Source of the DNA: Roseococcus microcysteis
GTDB lineage: Bacteria; Pseudomonadota; Alphaproteobacteria; Acetobacterales; Acetobacteraceae
Length of the DNA stretch: 64,000 nt
Direction of reading: 5' to 3'
Assembly (NCBI RefSeq): GCF_014764365.1
Contig: NZ_CP061718.1
Span: 3,922,501 to 3,986,500, forward strand
The notes beneath the pieces were generated by a model that saw only the letters and a program-made list of their open reading frames with translations, was not told the origin of the DNA and made no database searches. Below, one piece after another: positions 61,983 through 64,000 of the stretch. The stretch's first letter is position 1. The number at the start of each line of letters is the position of its first letter. A program made the translations under genes and the position numbers.

Positions 61983-63575
61983 CTAAGCGATCAGCGCCAG
62001 GACTTCGTCGGCCCCGGCGATTTCCTGGCAATGCGCCACGGCGCGGGGCAGCAGCCGCGCCATGTAGAAGCCCGCGATGGGGCCATAGGCGGGGTCCAGC
62101 CGGGCGGCGCGGGCGAGCTGTGCCGCGCCCAGGAACCAACCACAGGCTTCAAGATAGGCGGTGGCGGTCGCCGCCACCTCGGCCGGGCCGGCGCTCAGGA
62201 TGCGGCGGGTGGCCCCCTCCAGCGCCTCGGCGGCGGGGGCGAGGCGCGCATCCTCCGCCACGGCGGCGGCCAGCATGGCGCGCAGCGTGGCCCCCTGGTC
62301 GCGCGGCAGCTTGCGGGTGACGAGGTCCAGCGCCTGGATGCCGTTCGTGCCCTCATAGATGGGGCAGATGCGCGAATCGCGCAGCACCTGGGCGGCGCCC
62401 GTATCCTCCACGAAGCCCATGCCCCCATGCACCTGCACGCCGAGCGAGGCCGCGGCCACGCCCCGGTCCGTGCACCAGGACTTCACGATGGGCGTCAGCA
62501 GGGCGAGCTTTTCCTCCGCCCCCGCCACGCCGGCCCGCGCCGCATCGGCCGCGACGCAGGCTTCCAGGGCCAGGAACCGCCCGGCCAGGGTGGTGGCCCG
62601 CATCTCGGCCAGCATCCGCGCCACATCGGGGTGGCGGGCGATAGGCTTGCCGCCCTGCTCGCGCCCCTCGGCATAGGCGGTGGCCAGGTGCAGCGCCCGC
62701 GCCCCGGCCGCCACCCCCTCGATGCCGACCTGGAGGCGGGCATTGTTCATCATGGCGAACATGGCGGGCAGGCCGCGATGGGGCTCGCCGATGAGTTCCG
62801 CCTCCGCCCCCTCGAACAGCATGATGCAGGTGGGCGAGGCATGGATGCCGAGCTTGCGCTCGATCCCCCCGCAGCGCACCGCGTTGCGGCTGCCATCCGC
62901 CTTCAGCTTCGGGCAGGCGAAGAGCGAAATCCCGCGCGACCCCGCCGGCGCCTCCGGCAACCGGGCCAGCACCAGGTGCAGGGTGTTCGCGGCGAGGTCG
63001 TTCTCGCCATAGGTGATGTAGATCTTCTGGCCGTGCAGGGCGTAGCGGCCATCGCCCAGCGGCTCCGCCCGGGTGCGGACGGTGGAGAGGTCACTGCCCG
63101 CCTGGGGCTCGGTCAGGCACATGGTGCCATTCCATTCGCCCGAGACCAGCGGCGGCAGCAGGCGCCCGGCCTGGTCCTCCGTGGCGTGGCGTTCCAGCAG
63201 CTCGATGGCGCCCCAGGTCAGGGTGGGGCAGAGGCTGAAGGCGTGGTCGGCCGTGGTCAGCAGCTCCTTCATGGCGGCCGCCAGCGCGAAGGGCAGGCCC
63301 TGGCCGCCATGGGCCTCGCCCGCCGGCAGCCCCTGCCAGCCGGCCTCGATCCACTTGGCGTAGATGTCGCGGTAGGCGGGAGGGCAGCGCACCTCGCCGC
63401 CTTCGAAGCGGGCGCCCTGGCGGTCCGCCTCCAGCCGGTGCGGCTCGACCACGCCCTCGGTGAATTTCCGCATCTCCTCCAGCAGGGCGGCCACGTCGTC
63501 GGCGCCCAGCACCTCCTCGGGGATGGGGTGCAGCCGGGTGAGGGCGAAGCGGATGTCGTCGAGCTGGCTGGTCAT
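61983..63575 (-). CDS. acyl-CoA dehydrogenase
   Basis: A 530-residue acyl-CoA dehydrogenase of the long, DmdC/FadE-like type. CLTEPQAGSDLSTVRTRA, IYITYGENDLAANTLHLVLAR, and a catalytic-Glu segment SRICPIYEGTNGIQALDLVTRKL are clear, as is VHGGMGFVEDTGAAQVLRD. It has the extra C-terminal domain of about 120 residues found in this group, but is somewhat shorter than the usual 590 or so residues. Its start overlaps the stop of an upstream FAD oxidase by four bases. The substrate is unknown. Confidence 0.9.
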   Translation of the reverse strand: MTSQLDDIRFALTRLHPIPEEVLGADDVAALLEEMRKFTEGVVEPHRLEADRQGARFEGGEVRCPPAYRDIYAKWIEAGWQGLPAGEAHGGQGLPFALAAAMKELLTTADHAFSLCPTLTWGAIELLERHATEDQAGRLLPPLVSGEWNGTMCLTEPQAGSDLSTVRTRAEPLGDGRYALHGQKIYITYGENDLAANTLHLVLARLPEAPAGSRGISLFACPKLKADGSRNAVRCGGIERKLGIHASPTCIMLFEGAEAELIGEPHRGLPAMFAMMNNARLQVGIEGVAAGARALHLATAYAEGREQGGKPIARHPDVARMLAEMRATTLAGRFLALEACVAADAARAGVAGAEEKLALLTPIVKSWCTDRGVAAASLGVQVHGGMGFVEDTGAAQVLRDSRICPIYEGTNGIQALDLVTRKLPRDQGATLRAMLAAAVAEDARLAPAAEALEGATRRILSAGPAEVAATATAYLEACGWFLGAAQLARAARLDPAYGPIAGFYMARLLPRAVAHCQEIAGADEVLALIA

Positions 63576-64000
63576 GCGGGCAGGCTCTCCTCTCCGGCGG
63601 CCCAGGCCGAGAAGCCCGCCGCGTCCTCGTTGCGCGCGATGGCGCGGGCGAGGCGAAGCCCCAGCACCGCGCCGAACTTGAAGCCATGGCCGGAGAAGCC
63701 GCTCATCACCCAGGCCCGCGGCGACAGGGGCTCGATGATGAAGCGCTCTTCATCCTCCACATCGTAGAAGCAGTTGGCACTGTCAACCAGCGTGAAGCCG
63801 TCCAGCCCGGGGATGCGGGCGCGGGCCAGGTCCAGGATGCGCGCCACCTCGCGCGGGTCGGCCTCGCGCGTGGGTTCGTCCGGGTCGCCCTGGCGGGAGA
63901 AGCTGTGGTCGCCGATCTTGAGCGGGGTGCCAGCCACGGGCGGCACCAGGTAGAAGCCGCCCGTCTCGCCCAGTTCCAGCACCATGGGGGCGCGTTCCCA
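63572..64000 (-). CDS. FAD-dependent oxidase, SolA/MTOX-like, C-terminal part (5' end outside window)
   Basis: The last 142 codons of a DAO-family oxidase; the frame is open to the right edge. GGFYLVPPVAGTPLKIGDHSFSRQGDPDEPTREADPREV and CFYDVEDEERFIIEPLSPRAWVMSGFSGHGFKFGAVLGLRLARAI match monomeric sarcosine/N-methyltryptophan oxidases, including the FSGHGFK flavin/substrate motif. It belongs to a separate transcription unit from the carotenoid genes and is coupled to the acyl-CoA dehydrogenase by ATGA. Confidence 0.85.
   Translation of the reverse strand, partial: WERAPMVLELGETGGFYLVPPVAGTPLKIGDHSFSRQGDPDEPTREADPREVARILDLARARIPGLDGFTLVDSANCFYDVEDEERFIIEPLSPRAWVMSGFSGHGFKFGAVLGLRLARAIARNEDAAGFSAWAAGEESLPA

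Overview
High-GC alphaproteobacterial chromosome, most likely a pink-pigmented member of the Acetobacteraceae (Roseomonas / Roseococcus / Sediminicoccus type). The clues are very high GC, five Bug/TctC-type solute receptors scattered among catabolic islands, CaiB- and MmgE-type metabolism, an incomplete regulatory PTS with a short HPr kinase, and a squalene-type pigment operon. This placement is inferred from gene content, not from a marker gene. No rRNA, tRNA, CRISPR array, insertion sequence or prophage was seen.

Layout. 1-4.2 kb: end of an acyl-CoA dehydrogenase, then a leftward tripartite tricarboxylate transporter (tctC-tctB-tctA) with an isocitrate-lyase-family enzyme. 4.3-9.8 kb: a rightward GntR regulator, a second lyase of that family, and an aconitase-family dehydratase with PrpF (AcnD/PrpF type). 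10-18.6 kb: a Bug receptor, a paired fluoride channel, and a leftward five-gene operon (CaiB, MmgE/PrpD, MaoC-like, CaiB, HpcH/CitE lyase) that looks like a CoA-dependent C5-dicarboxylate route, flanked by another Bug receptor. 18.7-27.6 kb: FAD amine/amino-acid oxidases with an Opp/Dpp-type ABC importer. 27.8-42.5 kb: an enolase-superfamily enzyme, a Gfo/Idh - DUF993 - isomerase operon with a clear palindromic operator, TetR plus penicillin-acylase-like hydrolase, a flavohaem reductase, an opine-dehydrogenase-like enzyme, DUF3422. 42.5-50 kb: housekeeping block with tlpA-like, argH, a small lipoprotein, a threonine-dehydratase-like gene, and hprK-rapZ-EIIA-HPr-EI. 50-52.2 kb: two convergent GH8 genes, one lacking its catalytic acids. 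52.3-61.9 kb: a leftward gene set for what appears to be a glycosylated, acylated C30 carotenoid made from squalene (two CrtI-like desaturases, acyltransferase, glycosyltransferase, HpnC-HpnD fusion, HpnE, small membrane protein, aldehyde dehydrogenase). 62-64 kb: an acyl-CoA dehydrogenase and a truncated FAD oxidase.

Two cross-cutting observations matter for any user. First, five genes (tctA, acnD, prpF, hprK, the aldehyde dehydrogenase) are each broken by the apparent loss of one base in a G/C homopolymer. Each rejoins into a full-length family member when one base is restored, so these look like assembly errors rather than real pseudogenes. Second, a structured palindromic element of about 38 bp occurs alone between genes at about 9.95 and 40.66 kb and as five tandem 53-bp copies at 44.6-44.9 kb, with changes that preserve its stem.

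Most operons are tightly packed, with many 4-bp ATGA/GTGA start-stop overlaps.
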